Assembly: GCA_030065825.1 (NCBI GenBank)
Contig: JASJCY010000004.1
Location: forward strand, 19,305-83,304
Origin: Nostocaceae cyanobacterium
Lineage (GTDB): Bacteria; Cyanobacteriota; Cyanobacteriia; Cyanobacteriales; Nostocaceae
DNA: 64,000 nt
Direction of reading: 5' to 3'
Made by a program: the position numbers and the translations under genes. Under the pieces are notes generated by a model. That model was not told the origin of the DNA. It did no database searches and worked only from the letters and a program-made list of their open reading frames with translations. Positions 55,848-64,000 of the stretch are shown here, one piece after another (position 1 is the first letter of the stretch; the number at the start of each line of letters is the position of its first letter).

Positions 55848-58307
55848 ATGGAAAATTTCACTACTACAACGGACGAAGATACTATGAACCTACACCAGTG
55901 GGTTGCTGAACCATCTGGAACATTACAGATTCGGTCAATGTCAGATGGAGATGGAATTAGTCATAAAATTCGTTTTTCTCTAGTAATTCCTACTTATAAT
56001 GAATCTGCAAATATCGCCAATTTAATCAGCAAATTAAGCTTTGTATTGGATACTGTGCTACCTTCCCAGTACGAGTTAATCGTTGTCGATGATAATAGTC
56101 CAGATGGTACTTGGGAAATTGCTCAATCCCTGACAACTGAATATCCTCAACTACGAGTAATGCGACGCACAAGGGAACGGGGTCTTTCCTCAGCAGTGAT
56201 TCGTGGGTGGCAAGTCGCATCCGGTGAGATATTGGGTGTGATTGATGGTGATTTGCAACATCCCCCAACAGCGCTACTGCAAATGTTAGCAGCAGTTGAG
56301 GAAGGAGCAGATTTAGTTGTTGCTAGTCGCTATGTCACAGGTGGTGGAGTCAGTAATTGGCACATTATCAGACGTTTCTTGTCTCGTGGTGCCCAATTCT
56401 TGGGATTGATACTTCTACCAGGGGTTCTCAGTCGGGTTTCAGACCCCATGAGTGGTTATTTTATAGTCCGTCGGGGAGCGATCGCCAATAAAATCCTTAA
56501 TCCCGTAGGATACAAAATTTTACTGGAAGTAATCGCTAAGGGAGAAGTAAACCAAGTATCAGAAGTTGGCTATGTTTTTCAAGAACGTCTGGAGGGTGAA
56601 ACAAAAGTCACCTCTAGACATTATGTGGATTATTTGCGTCACTTGTTGCGTCTGCGTTTCAATGTTGGTGTCCAGGAGAAAAAGGATTTTCTACAGCAAA
56701 AACGACCCCCGATTTGGTTAAAAATCTTAGTAATTAGCCTGATTGGTTTAGGGATTTTCTTCCGTTTTGCCCACCTAGGACAAAAAGTTTCCTGCTGTGA
56801 TGAATCTTGGACATCCTTAGCAATTTCTGGTCACACGGTAGCTGAGGTAAAAGAGGAAGTTTTTCACCATCAAGGTACAATTCCTATTACCAATTTCCAC
56901 AAATATCAACACATTAATCCAGACCGTGATGTGGCTGATACGGTAAATTATTTAATCACCTCAGACCCCCAACATCCCCCCTTATATTATGTAATGGCGA
57001 GATTATGGACGCAAGTTTTTGGGGATTCCCCGACTGGGGTGAGGAGTTTATCAGCAATTATGAGTTTGTTGATATTTCCTAGTGTCTATTGGCTGTGTTT
57101 AGAGTTATTTAAATCCCCAATTGTAGGATGGATAGGGATGGCTTTGATAGCCGTTTCTCCCTTACAGATATTGTTTGCTCAAGAAGCACGTCAATATAGT
57201 TTGTGGATGGTAACAATTCTAGTATCAACTGCTGCTTTATTAAAAGCCATCCGTCGGCAAACTAAAGGTGACTGGGCTGTGTATACCCTCACTTTAGCCT
57301 TGGGCTTATACACCCATTTATTTACTGTTTTGGTAATGATAATTCATGGTCTTTATCTGTTTGTTCAACAACAGTTTCGCTTCAGCAAAACCTTAATAAA
57401 TTATCTCCTTGGCACCATTGCTGCCTGTTTGATGTTTTTACCCTGGTTGATTGTGATTGTCACCCACATTCAGACAACAGTAGAGTTAACTTCAGGGTGG
57501 ACATTAAAAATGATTAATAATCCCTTTGAACTCATCGCTATTTGCTTAATTCGAGTCAGCAGAACATTTTTTGATTTTAATTTAACTTCAGATACATTCT
57601 GGATTGATAGTTTAGCTGTAGAAGGTTCTTTATACTATAGTATTCCTGGATTAATATTCAGTTTAGCTTTGATTATTTATTTGGGATATTCGCTTGTCAA
57701 ATTACCTCACAAAAAAAACAGTTTATTGCTTGTTTTCTTGGGAGGACTCTTTGGTCTATTCTTAATCATCTATGACCTAACTTCTGGAGGAATTCGCTCC
57801 CTGCAACTCCGCTACCAATTGCCTTTATATCTAAGTATAGAAATCCTCCTAGCCTATGTTGTAACTTTCCATATTTTCTCACAACATATTTGGCGGCAAA
57901 AAATTGGGCAATTTATGATACTGGGATTACTAATGGTTGGATTAATTTCAGATGTGAAAATTTTCTCCTCCCAGAATTGGTGGACTCAATTAAATAGCAA
58001 ATTTATCATCCAAACAGAACAAATTCTCAATCAATCAGAGAAACCTTTATTGGTAATTAATGACTCTTCTATTAATTTAGGAGATGTCCTCACCTTAAGT
58101 CATAATTTGTCCAAAGTTCATTTATTACCAATAGCAGACAATAATCTGGTTCCTATTCCCCAGAACTATACTCATATTTTCTTTCTGCAAAATAATAGTA
58201 TTTTATTCCAGCAACTAAAGCAGAATCAAAACTACTCCTTGACAACAATTAAAACCCTGAAACCATCAGGAGGTTTGTGGCAATTCCAGAAAATTAAACA
58301 ATCCTAA
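55848..58307 (+). CDS. GT2 (DPM1-like) fused to PMT/ArnT-like membrane domain
   Basis: ATG 55848, 10 nt after GGGGGG, is preferred to the TTG at 55821; this gives about 819 residues. The first 290 residues are a GT2 polyprenyl-phosphate sugar synthase (VIPTYNES, VVDDNSPDGTWEIA, DGDLQHPP). The rest has roughly ten membrane segments and a CCDESW motif near the start of the membrane part, like the first loop of GT39/GT83 mannosyl or aminoarabinose transferases. It probably makes a polyprenyl-phosphate sugar and transfers it on the outer side of the membrane. The following GtrA gene is a usual partner. Whether it serves the lipopeptide or a cell-surface glycan is open. Confidence 0.88.
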   Translation: MENFTTTTDEDTMNLHQWVAEPSGTLQIRSMSDGDGISHKIRFSLVIPTYNESANIANLISKLSFVLDTVLPSQYELIVVDDNSPDGTWEIAQSLTTEYPQLRVMRRTRERGLSSAVIRGWQVASGEILGVIDGDLQHPPTALLQMLAAVEEGADLVVASRYVTGGGVSNWHIIRRFLSRGAQFLGLILLPGVLSRVSDPMSGYFIVRRGAIANKILNPVGYKILLEVIAKGEVNQVSEVGYVFQERLEGETKVTSRHYVDYLRHLLRLRFNVGVQEKKDFLQQKRPPIWLKILVISLIGLGIFFRFAHLGQKVSCCDESWTSLAISGHTVAEVKEEVFHHQGTIPITNFHKYQHINPDRDVADTVNYLITSDPQHPPLYYVMARLWTQVFGDSPTGVRSLSAIMSLLIFPSVYWLCLELFKSPIVGWIGMALIAVSPLQILFAQEARQYSLWMVTILVSTAALLKAIRRQTKGDWAVYTLTLALGLYTHLFTVLVMIIHGLYLFVQQQFRFSKTLINYLLGTIAACLMFLPWLIVIVTHIQTTVELTSGWTLKMINNPFELIAICLIRVSRTFFDFNLTSDTFWIDSLAVEGSLYYSIPGLIFSLALIIYLGYSLVKLPHKKNSLLLVFLGGLFGLFLIIYDLTSGGIRSLQLRYQLPLYLSIEILLAYVVTFHIFSQHIWRQKIGQFMILGLLMVGLISDVKIFSSQNWWTQLNSKFIIQTEQILNQSEKPLLVINDSSINLGDVLTLSHNLSKVHLLPIADNNLVPIPQNYTHIFFLQNNSILFQQLKQNQNYSLTTIKTLKPSGGLWQFQKIKQS

Positions 58308-58697
58308 ACGAAGTCAAAAGTCACATATACCTGCAAAGAGGTTGCTCTGATGCGTCTTGTAAAAGTCAAACAGTTTATAGGATAGACTTTTGAGCAATTT
58401 TAAATGTTCTATAGCGGTTTGCCGTTGATTACAATACAAAGGAAATCGGTGAAATTAGGGGGATGTCCATTCTACTATTATTGTATTTGCATAAGAGTGA
58501 AAACCGCTATATTTACGCCCTCGCTGTACTAGAACTGCTGTGGGTCATTTCAATTATCAATTATCACTTAAAAGCCTTTACCAATGACCAATGACAACCC
58601 TAACTAGCTCACTTTATTTGTATAATTTTACTTATCATTGTTGGAGATTGTACAAGTGGTCATGATAAAGTAAAAATATCAAGTGAGGAGAAACGGA
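58308..58697. repeat. Spacer with a TATAGCGGTTT inverted-repeat element
   Basis: No gene is supported. An element of about 102 bp (58410-58511) is bounded by TATAGCGGTTT and AAACCGCTATA, a MITE-like arrangement with no transposase. The remainder is unremarkable. GAGGAG at about 58684-58689 is the ribosome site for the GtrA gene. Confidence 0.7.
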
Positions 58698-59174
58698 ATG
58701 AATCAGGATATTGAGGTTAATGGTCTCATAAATCGACTATCCTTTAGTTATTCCTGGGACTTTGTGAATCGGCTGATTCGTTTTGTCGTAGTGGGTTTAA
58801 GTGGTGTATTTGTAGATATGGGAGGATTCTATGTTTTGCATACCTTGCTGGGTTGGGTGTTAACTCCCAGCGCAATGCTTTCAACAGAATTGGCAATTAT
58901 TAATAATTTCATCTGGAATGATGTGTGGACTTTTGCTGATGTGTCCTTGCAGCAACCCCTAATTACTCAACGGTTACAACGTTTTTTGAAGTTCAACTTA
59001 ATTTGTTTATTGGGTCTGATTTTCAATATTTTAATTGTAGACTTTCTGTTTTACAAATTTGGGGTGAATGAATACATAGCAAAAGTGGTAGCTATTATTT
59101 TTGTGACCTTTTGGAACTTTGGGATCAATTTCAAGGTAAACTGGCAAGTAAGGAAGAAAGTAGACAGTAATTAA
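58698..59174 (+). CDS. GtrA family membrane protein
   Basis: The start at ATG 58698 is chosen because GTGAGGAG just upstream is its ribosome site; this gives 158 residues. Four hydrophobic helices and the family pattern are visible: RFVVVGLSGVFVDMGGF, INNFIWNDVWTF, KFNLICLLGLIFNILIV and the C-terminal FWNFGINFKVNW. GtrA proteins are proposed flippases for polyprenyl-phosphate sugars. Adjacent to the GT2/PMT fusion, this forms a lipid-linked sugar synthesis, flipping and transfer set. Confidence 0.92.
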   Translation: MNQDIEVNGLINRLSFSYSWDFVNRLIRFVVVGLSGVFVDMGGFYVLHTLLGWVLTPSAMLSTELAIINNFIWNDVWTFADVSLQQPLITQRLQRFLKFNLICLLGLIFNILIVDFLFYKFGVNEYIAKVVAIIFVTFWNFGINFKVNWQVRKKVDSN

Positions 59175-59376
59175 TTGTCGTTACCCAAAAAACGGCTACA
59201 AATTTTGGCATCGCTGAAAGGGATGAATATGACTAGAGTGGGTATCCCTCCCACTTAAAAATATCAGCAACGGGTACAATCCCCATTTGACAAAACTATT
59301 AAAATCATCCCCCATTTATGCAACGTCCAAATTTCATCTCTGAGCGAATTTTATTAACATTCAACATTTCTAGTAT

Positions 59377-61416
59377 ATGCGATACTTTGACGAATACTGT
59401 GAAGTAGATCGAGACCCTAGGATTGCACCATTTACCTGGGTATTTAGAAGTGATGAGAAAATCTGCATTACTTTTGGTGTTCACTTGTCTAAACATCCAG
59501 ATTATGGTCAAATAGCCTATGAGTTTAATGATGGACAGGGTTATTGTGATTTAGATCGCATCACAGCACAGACTGAAAATATTACAGAAAATGGCTTCAA
59601 AATGTTTTCAGTCACCTTACCACCTATCAGTAACGGGGGAGGATATAAATACAGATTAGGTTATGTAGATACCTTTGGTAATAAACATACCTGTGGGCAA
59701 TCGCGTTTTGTGCTTGTCTGCGATGAAGCACCCCGATCAATAACTGAAATTCCATCAGAGTTTCTGGGGTATGCCAAGGATCAACCCCTCTATGGACCAA
59801 AACCAAGAATTAAAATGACATCGAGTCCCCAAAATTGGGACGCACGTCTGTTTTACTCTATAATCATAGATAGATTTTCCCGGGATTCTTACAGCAACCG
59901 CACTGGTTTAGGAGCAGTTAACTACGATCCTTCTTGTCCCTATGCAAGTCATGGTGGGACAATTCAGGGGGTGACCTCAAAGATAGAATACTTGAAGTCC
60001 CTGGGAGTGGGAGCTATTATCCTCAGTCCTGTCTATGTCAACGCTACAGACGGTTATCATGGCTACCATCCCATTCACCTGTTAATGGTTGATCCACGTT
60101 TGGGTACCCTCAACTGTGTGCGTGAGTTAGTTGCTGAAGCTCATAAAGCTGACATTGCCGTCATTTTAGATGTTGTTAACAATCATATCGCAGATAGCAT
60201 TAATTGGGAACATTCTGGTGGTCCCAAGGAGGGAGAATTTAAATATATACAAGGTGATGACTCCGCAGTTCTGCCTTTTCCCGTAGAAGCACGTAACACA
60301 TTGCTCTTCCACGGACCAGAATATACTGATATGGTGAATCAAAGACTGTTTGGTTTCCTGGAAGATTGGCGAACAGAAACAACTTATGTGCGTGAGTTAT
60401 TGATTCAACATCTAAAATACTGGATTGCTCAAACAGATATTGATGGCTTCCGATATGATTCAGCTCGTCACGTTGGTCTTGATTTTTGGGAACCTTGTGT
60501 AGAAGAGATATCAAGGTATGCTAGCTATCTAGGAAAAAATCAATTTCTACAAATAGCTGAACACGCTGGTAGTAGTCATGAAGAAGTAATTGAATACAAT
60601 AGTGCCAAATTCACAAATTTGATTGATTACCCTACCTATTATGCCGTTAAACACTCACTAACTGACAGCAATTGGCTAGGAGGATTGGCAGATTATTTTT
60701 GTGGTTTTCTAGCACCATCACAACCGTATCATGCTGGTTGGTGGAACAATTTGATGTTCCTTGATAACCAAGACACAAGTAGAATCTTTCATCATTTTTT
60801 GAGTCAAATACCAAGCCGAGATTATACTCGTATCCGTCTTCACTTTGCACTTGCTTGCTTGATTTTAGGACCGCAAATACCTTCTATTTATCAAGGAACA
60901 GAACAGGAGTTTTCTGGTGCTTTAGGAATGTATGAACGCCACGAAGGAGAGTGGATTGGTCATGATTGCTATGTGCGGGAAGATATGTTTGATAATCCTG
61001 CTTGTGTTTGGAAATTTGGTCCAATTAACCACAAATCCTTTGAGCCATACAGCACAAAACATGCAACTTTTTCACTGATTCGACAACTTAGTGAAATTCG
61101 CTTGCAAAACCCACTAATTCAAACTGGAACTCGCACTCTATTATGCTCTAGAAATAACGGTTTGTGGTGTGCAATCATTCATAGTCAAACTGGTGAACAG
61201 CCACTATTTATTGCCATGAACTTGGGAGCAACAGAAGTATTTGAACAGGCTTTAGAAATTCCTAGTTGGTATGGCGAATTCTTGGGAGTCGATATGCTCA
61301 TCGCTACATCCGGTGGAGTATTTCATCTTGTGGAAAATGGTATGCGAATTAAACTTCCACCATTCACATTTGTCTTAGGACGACTCTTACAAAGTGAAAA
61401 CAAAACTGTTGCATAA
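59377..61416 (+). CDS. GH13 alpha-amylase family enzyme
   Basis: The 679-residue protein has an N-terminal beta-rich region (about 1-150) and a GH13 barrel. Conserved regions: DVVNNH near 266; GFRYDSARH with nucleophile Asp361; QIAEHA with acid/base Glu395; FLDNQD with Asp466, where the usual His of FxxNHD is Gln465. No signal peptide is seen. The sequence suggests a glucan hydrolase or transferase of the cyclomaltodextrinase/neopullulanase kind. It has its own upstream gap and no evident link to lipopeptide synthesis; it probably marks the end of the cluster. Confidence 0.88.
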   Translation: MRYFDEYCEVDRDPRIAPFTWVFRSDEKICITFGVHLSKHPDYGQIAYEFNDGQGYCDLDRITAQTENITENGFKMFSVTLPPISNGGGYKYRLGYVDTFGNKHTCGQSRFVLVCDEAPRSITEIPSEFLGYAKDQPLYGPKPRIKMTSSPQNWDARLFYSIIIDRFSRDSYSNRTGLGAVNYDPSCPYASHGGTIQGVTSKIEYLKSLGVGAIILSPVYVNATDGYHGYHPIHLLMVDPRLGTLNCVRELVAEAHKADIAVILDVVNNHIADSINWEHSGGPKEGEFKYIQGDDSAVLPFPVEARNTLLFHGPEYTDMVNQRLFGFLEDWRTETTYVRELLIQHLKYWIAQTDIDGFRYDSARHVGLDFWEPCVEEISRYASYLGKNQFLQIAEHAGSSHEEVIEYNSAKFTNLIDYPTYYAVKHSLTDSNWLGGLADYFCGFLAPSQPYHAGWWNNLMFLDNQDTSRIFHHFLSQIPSRDYTRIRLHFALACLILGPQIPSIYQGTEQEFSGALGMYERHEGEWIGHDCYVREDMFDNPACVWKFGPINHKSFEPYSTKHATFSLIRQLSEIRLQNPLIQTGTRTLLCSRNNGLWCAIIHSQTGEQPLFIAMNLGATEVFEQALEIPSWYGEFLGVDMLIATSGGVFHLVENGMRIKLPPFTFVLGRLLQSENKTVA

Positions 61417-62104
61417 CTCATTATCGAAAGCATACCAATTTTTCACAATTTAGTTGATTTTACAAGCCCCAACCTAGCCCAGATTGGGGTATTTCACCTA
61501 ATAGGAATGTATTTTTTCCCTGAATTCCATAGTAGGGACGGGGTTACCCCGTCCGGACGGGGTTAACCCATCCTTAACCCGTCCCTATCCCTACTCACTC
61601 CTGTGTCCCATTCTTTTTTCAAATCGGTATATATATCCGTTGCTAAACCTCGTCCAAGTTGAAACCTGGAGTTTGTCAAAAGGGAATAGGGAACTCTTAA
61701 CAGGGAATAGGGAATAGGGAATAGGGAATCAAAAACTATGGGTTTCAAAATAGACATGGTTTATATCTTTAAAATAGCCTCGAAAAAAACAAGAAACATT
61801 AAAGATTATGTAAATTATATTTTTATCGACTTGCGGTATTTACGGATTTCTGATTGAATTACCATATATAAACAAGTTTTCCCTTGAAATTAGGACTTAT
61901 GCAACTGGCATATTCATACTATTTGGGTACTAAAGTACTGACTACGAACTAAAAATTACGTAAGTCCTGGAAATATCAGAACTTGTTTTCAGAAAAAGAG
62001 TGGTTCCAGTCTCTGGATTCATCGGGGTAATTACAGTTTCGATAAAAAAATCAAAATAAGTTAATACAACTTAATAAAAATCACAACCGGAGTTAATAAA
62101 CTAG
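61417..62104. repeat. Repeat-rich spacer: heptamer array and AGGACTTA element
   Basis: No gene is supported in this 690-bp gap. It holds a GACGGGGTTACCCCGTC palindrome (about 61538-61554) followed by CCGGACGGGGTTAACCC, a GGGAATA array at 61681-61729 with uninterrupted GGGAATA units, and an element at about 61893-61971 (AGGACTTATGCAACTGGCAT to TAAGTCCTGG) that matches the one before NRPS1. A weak CGGAG ribosome site is at about 62086-62090. Confidence 0.75.
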
Positions 62105-62749
62105 ATGAAAAATAGACATAAATATTTGTTGGGATTAGCAGCAGCGATGATTCCCTTGGCAATCATGAACCCAGTACAAGCTGCTACCTTATTTACAACA
62201 AATCTCAATTCAGATTTAGTTCCTGATGTAGATTCCAATGCCACAGGTAGTGCAAGTTTTATTTTAAATGATGCTGAAGATGAACTGAAGTACGAAATTG
62301 AAATTCTCGGAGATATAGCTAATTTAGGATTAGAAAATACAGGGAATAAAGTCACAAAAGTCCATCTTCATGTCATTGAAGGTGATGAATTTAGAAATGG
62401 TGAAATATTCGATGATGGTAAACATGTTTTTAACGTGTATACTCCTGATGATAACGACTTGGAAATAATCCAAGAAGTAGATAAAGTTACCTTCAAAGGC
62501 ATGTGGGATGCCAACGATTTTGTTCCTGAAAATCCCACATTATTGGATAATAGGAAATTAGTAGATCAATTAGACAATTTATTTACTGGTAATCTCTTTG
62601 TGAATGTTCACACTGTAGACAATCCTAGTTCCGAAATTCGAGGCATAATTAAACAAGTACCAGAATACAATAGTTCCTTCGCATTCCTGATTGCAGGTTG
62701 CACCTATTTACTGTGGAATCAGAAGAAATTAAAGAAAACTAAGAGCTAA
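62105..62749 (+). CDS. Secreted CHRD-domain protein with PEP-CTERM-like tail
   Basis: The 214-residue protein starts with a signal peptide: KNRHK, a hydrophobic core and a VQA-A cleavage site near 28. The middle (about 30-185) matches the CHRD domain pattern: beta-rich, with KVHLHVIEGD, FNVYTPDDN and VNVHTVDNPSSEIRG. The C-terminus has VPEYNSS, a hydrophobic stretch and a basic KKLKKTK tail, like the PEP-CTERM sorting signal but with PEY instead of PEP. It is likely exported and sorted to the cell surface. Not obviously part of the biosynthetic cluster. It is convergent with the next gene, overlapping it by about 11 bp. Confidence 0.8.
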   Translation: MKNRHKYLLGLAAAMIPLAIMNPVQAATLFTTNLNSDLVPDVDSNATGSASFILNDAEDELKYEIEILGDIANLGLENTGNKVTKVHLHVIEGDEFRNGEIFDDGKHVFNVYTPDDNDLEIIQEVDKVTFKGMWDANDFVPENPTLLDNRKLVDQLDNLFTGNLFVNVHTVDNPSSEIRGIIKQVPEYNSSFAFLIAGCTYLLWNQKKLKKTKS

Positions 62750-64000
62750 TTTCATTAGGAATAATAACCGTAAGGGGAAAATTTTTCCCCATTTTATACC
62801 ATAAGTAAATATCCCCTTTGTACTCGAATATAGTAAGGAAATTTCCCCAGGCTACATCACTTATTTCCTTGGCTAGCTTACGGTTTTTTACCATTCCCTT
62901 AATATTCAGACTTATTTTGTGCTGGTAATCTAGCCCTAGATTAACCACTACTTCCTCAACCTTAGCTACTCTTAATCTCCCTTGGTAAATTCGTTGTTTA
63001 TCAGTAGAACCCAGCATTGTCCAAGTGGCAGTTTTGACTTCATCACTACAATGTTGGGCACTGCGAATGATTTCTAACCAACTGTTGGCTTGTTGTAGCA
63101 ATAGATAAAACTCATCAAGGCTTGGAGCCTTTTTTTCCTCAATTGCAGTTTCTTCTTCTACAACAAAAATATCATTGCTGCTGTCATCCTCAAAAGCACA
63201 GCTAGCATTTTCAGCATAATCATTCTGTTGTGGATTTTCTGCTGCTGGTTCTACTTCTGATGCTGTTGGGGATGCTTCAGGAAATTGAGTATGATTTTTT
63301 TCTGTAACACTAGTATTTTCACTGTTAGTAAAACTGGAGTCAGATTGCACTTGGGACTCATCCTCAACCATTATCAACCGTCCCTCTTTAAATGCCTGTC
63401 TCAAGGAAATTGCTTCTGCCACAATCTGCTGTGCTGACAATCCCTCTTCATCCACCATCCTTTGCAAAAGTGTCCCTGTCCTATAATCTTCTTCGTGGAT
63501 GGGGGGAATTTGGCAATATGCGCTGCCATCTTTTGTCCGTCTCCAAATAGTGGGTTTTTTCGGTATTGGTTGTTTGGCTTTTTGGCGTTCTTGCTTCATT
63601 AGCTCCCGTACAGCCTCCTGGGTGACCTCTGGTAGCTCTTGTAGCTGGTCGATGACGTTTTGGTATTTTTTGTTGTTTTTCGCCAGCACAAACAGCGTAT
63701 CCGGCTCAATTCCATCTAAATCCTGGGGGGAGAACCCTTCAAAGAGGGCAGCAAGTTTAAGATATTTTTTCTCTTCTCCCTCCCAACCATACTCTTTGAG
63801 TAATTGCTTGTATTCCTTTTTGGACAATCTTTGTTTACAATCAGCCAACTCAAAAGCATGTTCCAGGATTGTGGAAGTGGATTGCTGTAGGGATTTAAAG
63901 GAGAAATCAAGGTCTCCCCTCCAAGCAATCGCTTTACTTTGTTCCTCAAGATACTCTAATAATTCGGCTTGGGATATTGCAACTTGGTCAATTGGTGCTT
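62739..64000 (-). CDS. Unknown protein, start beyond the right edge
   Basis: The frame ending at 62739 stays open upstream of the TTG at 63848 all the way to base 64000, so the real N-terminus is outside the window. At least 420 residues are visible. The first half is helical and charged (KKEYKQLLKEYGWEGEEKKYL, ELMKQERQKAKQP). A central acidic, Ser/Glu-rich low-complexity segment (about 63120-63370) follows, then a C-terminal globular part with WLEIIRSAQHC and KISLNIKGMVKNRKL. I do not recognise the family. No signal peptide, membrane segment or catalytic motif is evident. Confidence 0.75.
   Translation of the reverse strand, partial: APIDQVAISQAELLEYLEEQSKAIAWRGDLDFSFKSLQQSTSTILEHAFELADCKQRLSKKEYKQLLKEYGWEGEEKKYLKLAALFEGFSPQDLDGIEPDTLFVLAKNNKKYQNVIDQLQELPEVTQEAVRELMKQERQKAKQPIPKKPTIWRRTKDGSAYCQIPPIHEEDYRTGTLLQRMVDEEGLSAQQIVAEAISLRQAFKEGRLIMVEDESQVQSDSSFTNSENTSVTEKNHTQFPEASPTASEVEPAAENPQQNDYAENASCAFEDDSSNDIFVVEEETAIEEKKAPSLDEFYLLLQQANSWLEIIRSAQHCSDEVKTATWTMLGSTDKQRIYQGRLRVAKVEEVVVNLGLDYQHKISLNIKGMVKNRKLAKEISDVAWGNFLTIFEYKGDIYLWYKMGKNFPLTVIIPNEISS

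Noticed and set aside
63716..63949. 77-codon minus-strand frame near the right edge
   Set aside because: It overlaps in another frame the longer open frame that continues from 62739 to the edge, which has the more protein-like composition.

Overview
The window is cyanobacterial, most likely a filamentous Nostocales-type genome. It is AT-rich, carries many GCGATCGC (HIP1) octamers, is full of heptanucleotide short tandem repeats (GGGAATA/GGGAACA, CAATTAC and AACAAAT types), and encodes CYP110-like P450s, FAAL starters and large NRPS genes typical of that group. Almost the whole window, from position 1 to about 55.8 kb, is one glycolipopeptide gene cluster that continues past the left edge.

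Layout. Minus strand, transcribed leftwards from about 6.1 kb: an SbmA/YddA-like ABC exporter, a short-chain dehydrogenase, and an NRPS cut by the left edge (C-A, Thr code). Plus strand, transcribed rightwards from about 6.7 kb: MbtH protein, GT32-like glycosyltransferase, two tandem CYP110-like P450s, a CmlA-like MBL-fold diiron beta-hydroxylase, a GT1 glycosyltransferase, FAAL, free ACP, AurF-like diiron oxygenase, a one-module PKS (KS-AT-degenerate DH-KR-ACP), and three giant NRPSs of 2709, 3185 and 3800 residues. Downstream lie a deletion scar that joins an epimerase remnant to a glycosyltransferase remnant, an MFS exporter, a GT2/PMT-like membrane glycosyltransferase, a GtrA protein, a GH13 amylase-family enzyme, a secreted CHRD protein, and an unknown protein that runs off the right edge.

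How it works together. FAAL loads a fatty acid on the free ACP, and the PKS adds one C2 unit. Its KR should leave a 3-hydroxyl because the DH has lost its catalytic His. The NRPS binding-pocket codes, read by eye, give the order [Val-like, D] - [Thr-like] - D-Thr - D-Tyr - Thr converted to Dhb - [Gln-like, D] - Gly, then Thr on the left-edge NRPS. The stretch (Thr)-D-Thr-D-Tyr-Dhb-D-Gln-Gly-Thr matches my memory of the hassallidin core. Here it has an additional epimerising Val-like module at the front and a PKS extension, so the product looks like an extended hassallidin relative. P450s, two different diiron oxygenases and glycosyltransferases would hydroxylate and glycosylate it. The ABC and MFS proteins are candidate exporters.

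The most unusual sequence feature is that repeat families which elsewhere fill the spacers have also entered the NRPS reading frames at about eight sites. They encode low-complexity loops inside A and E domains and linkers. The heptamer arrays inside genes follow a 21-nt super-period that replaces the TAG stop which a uniform GGGAATA array would create.
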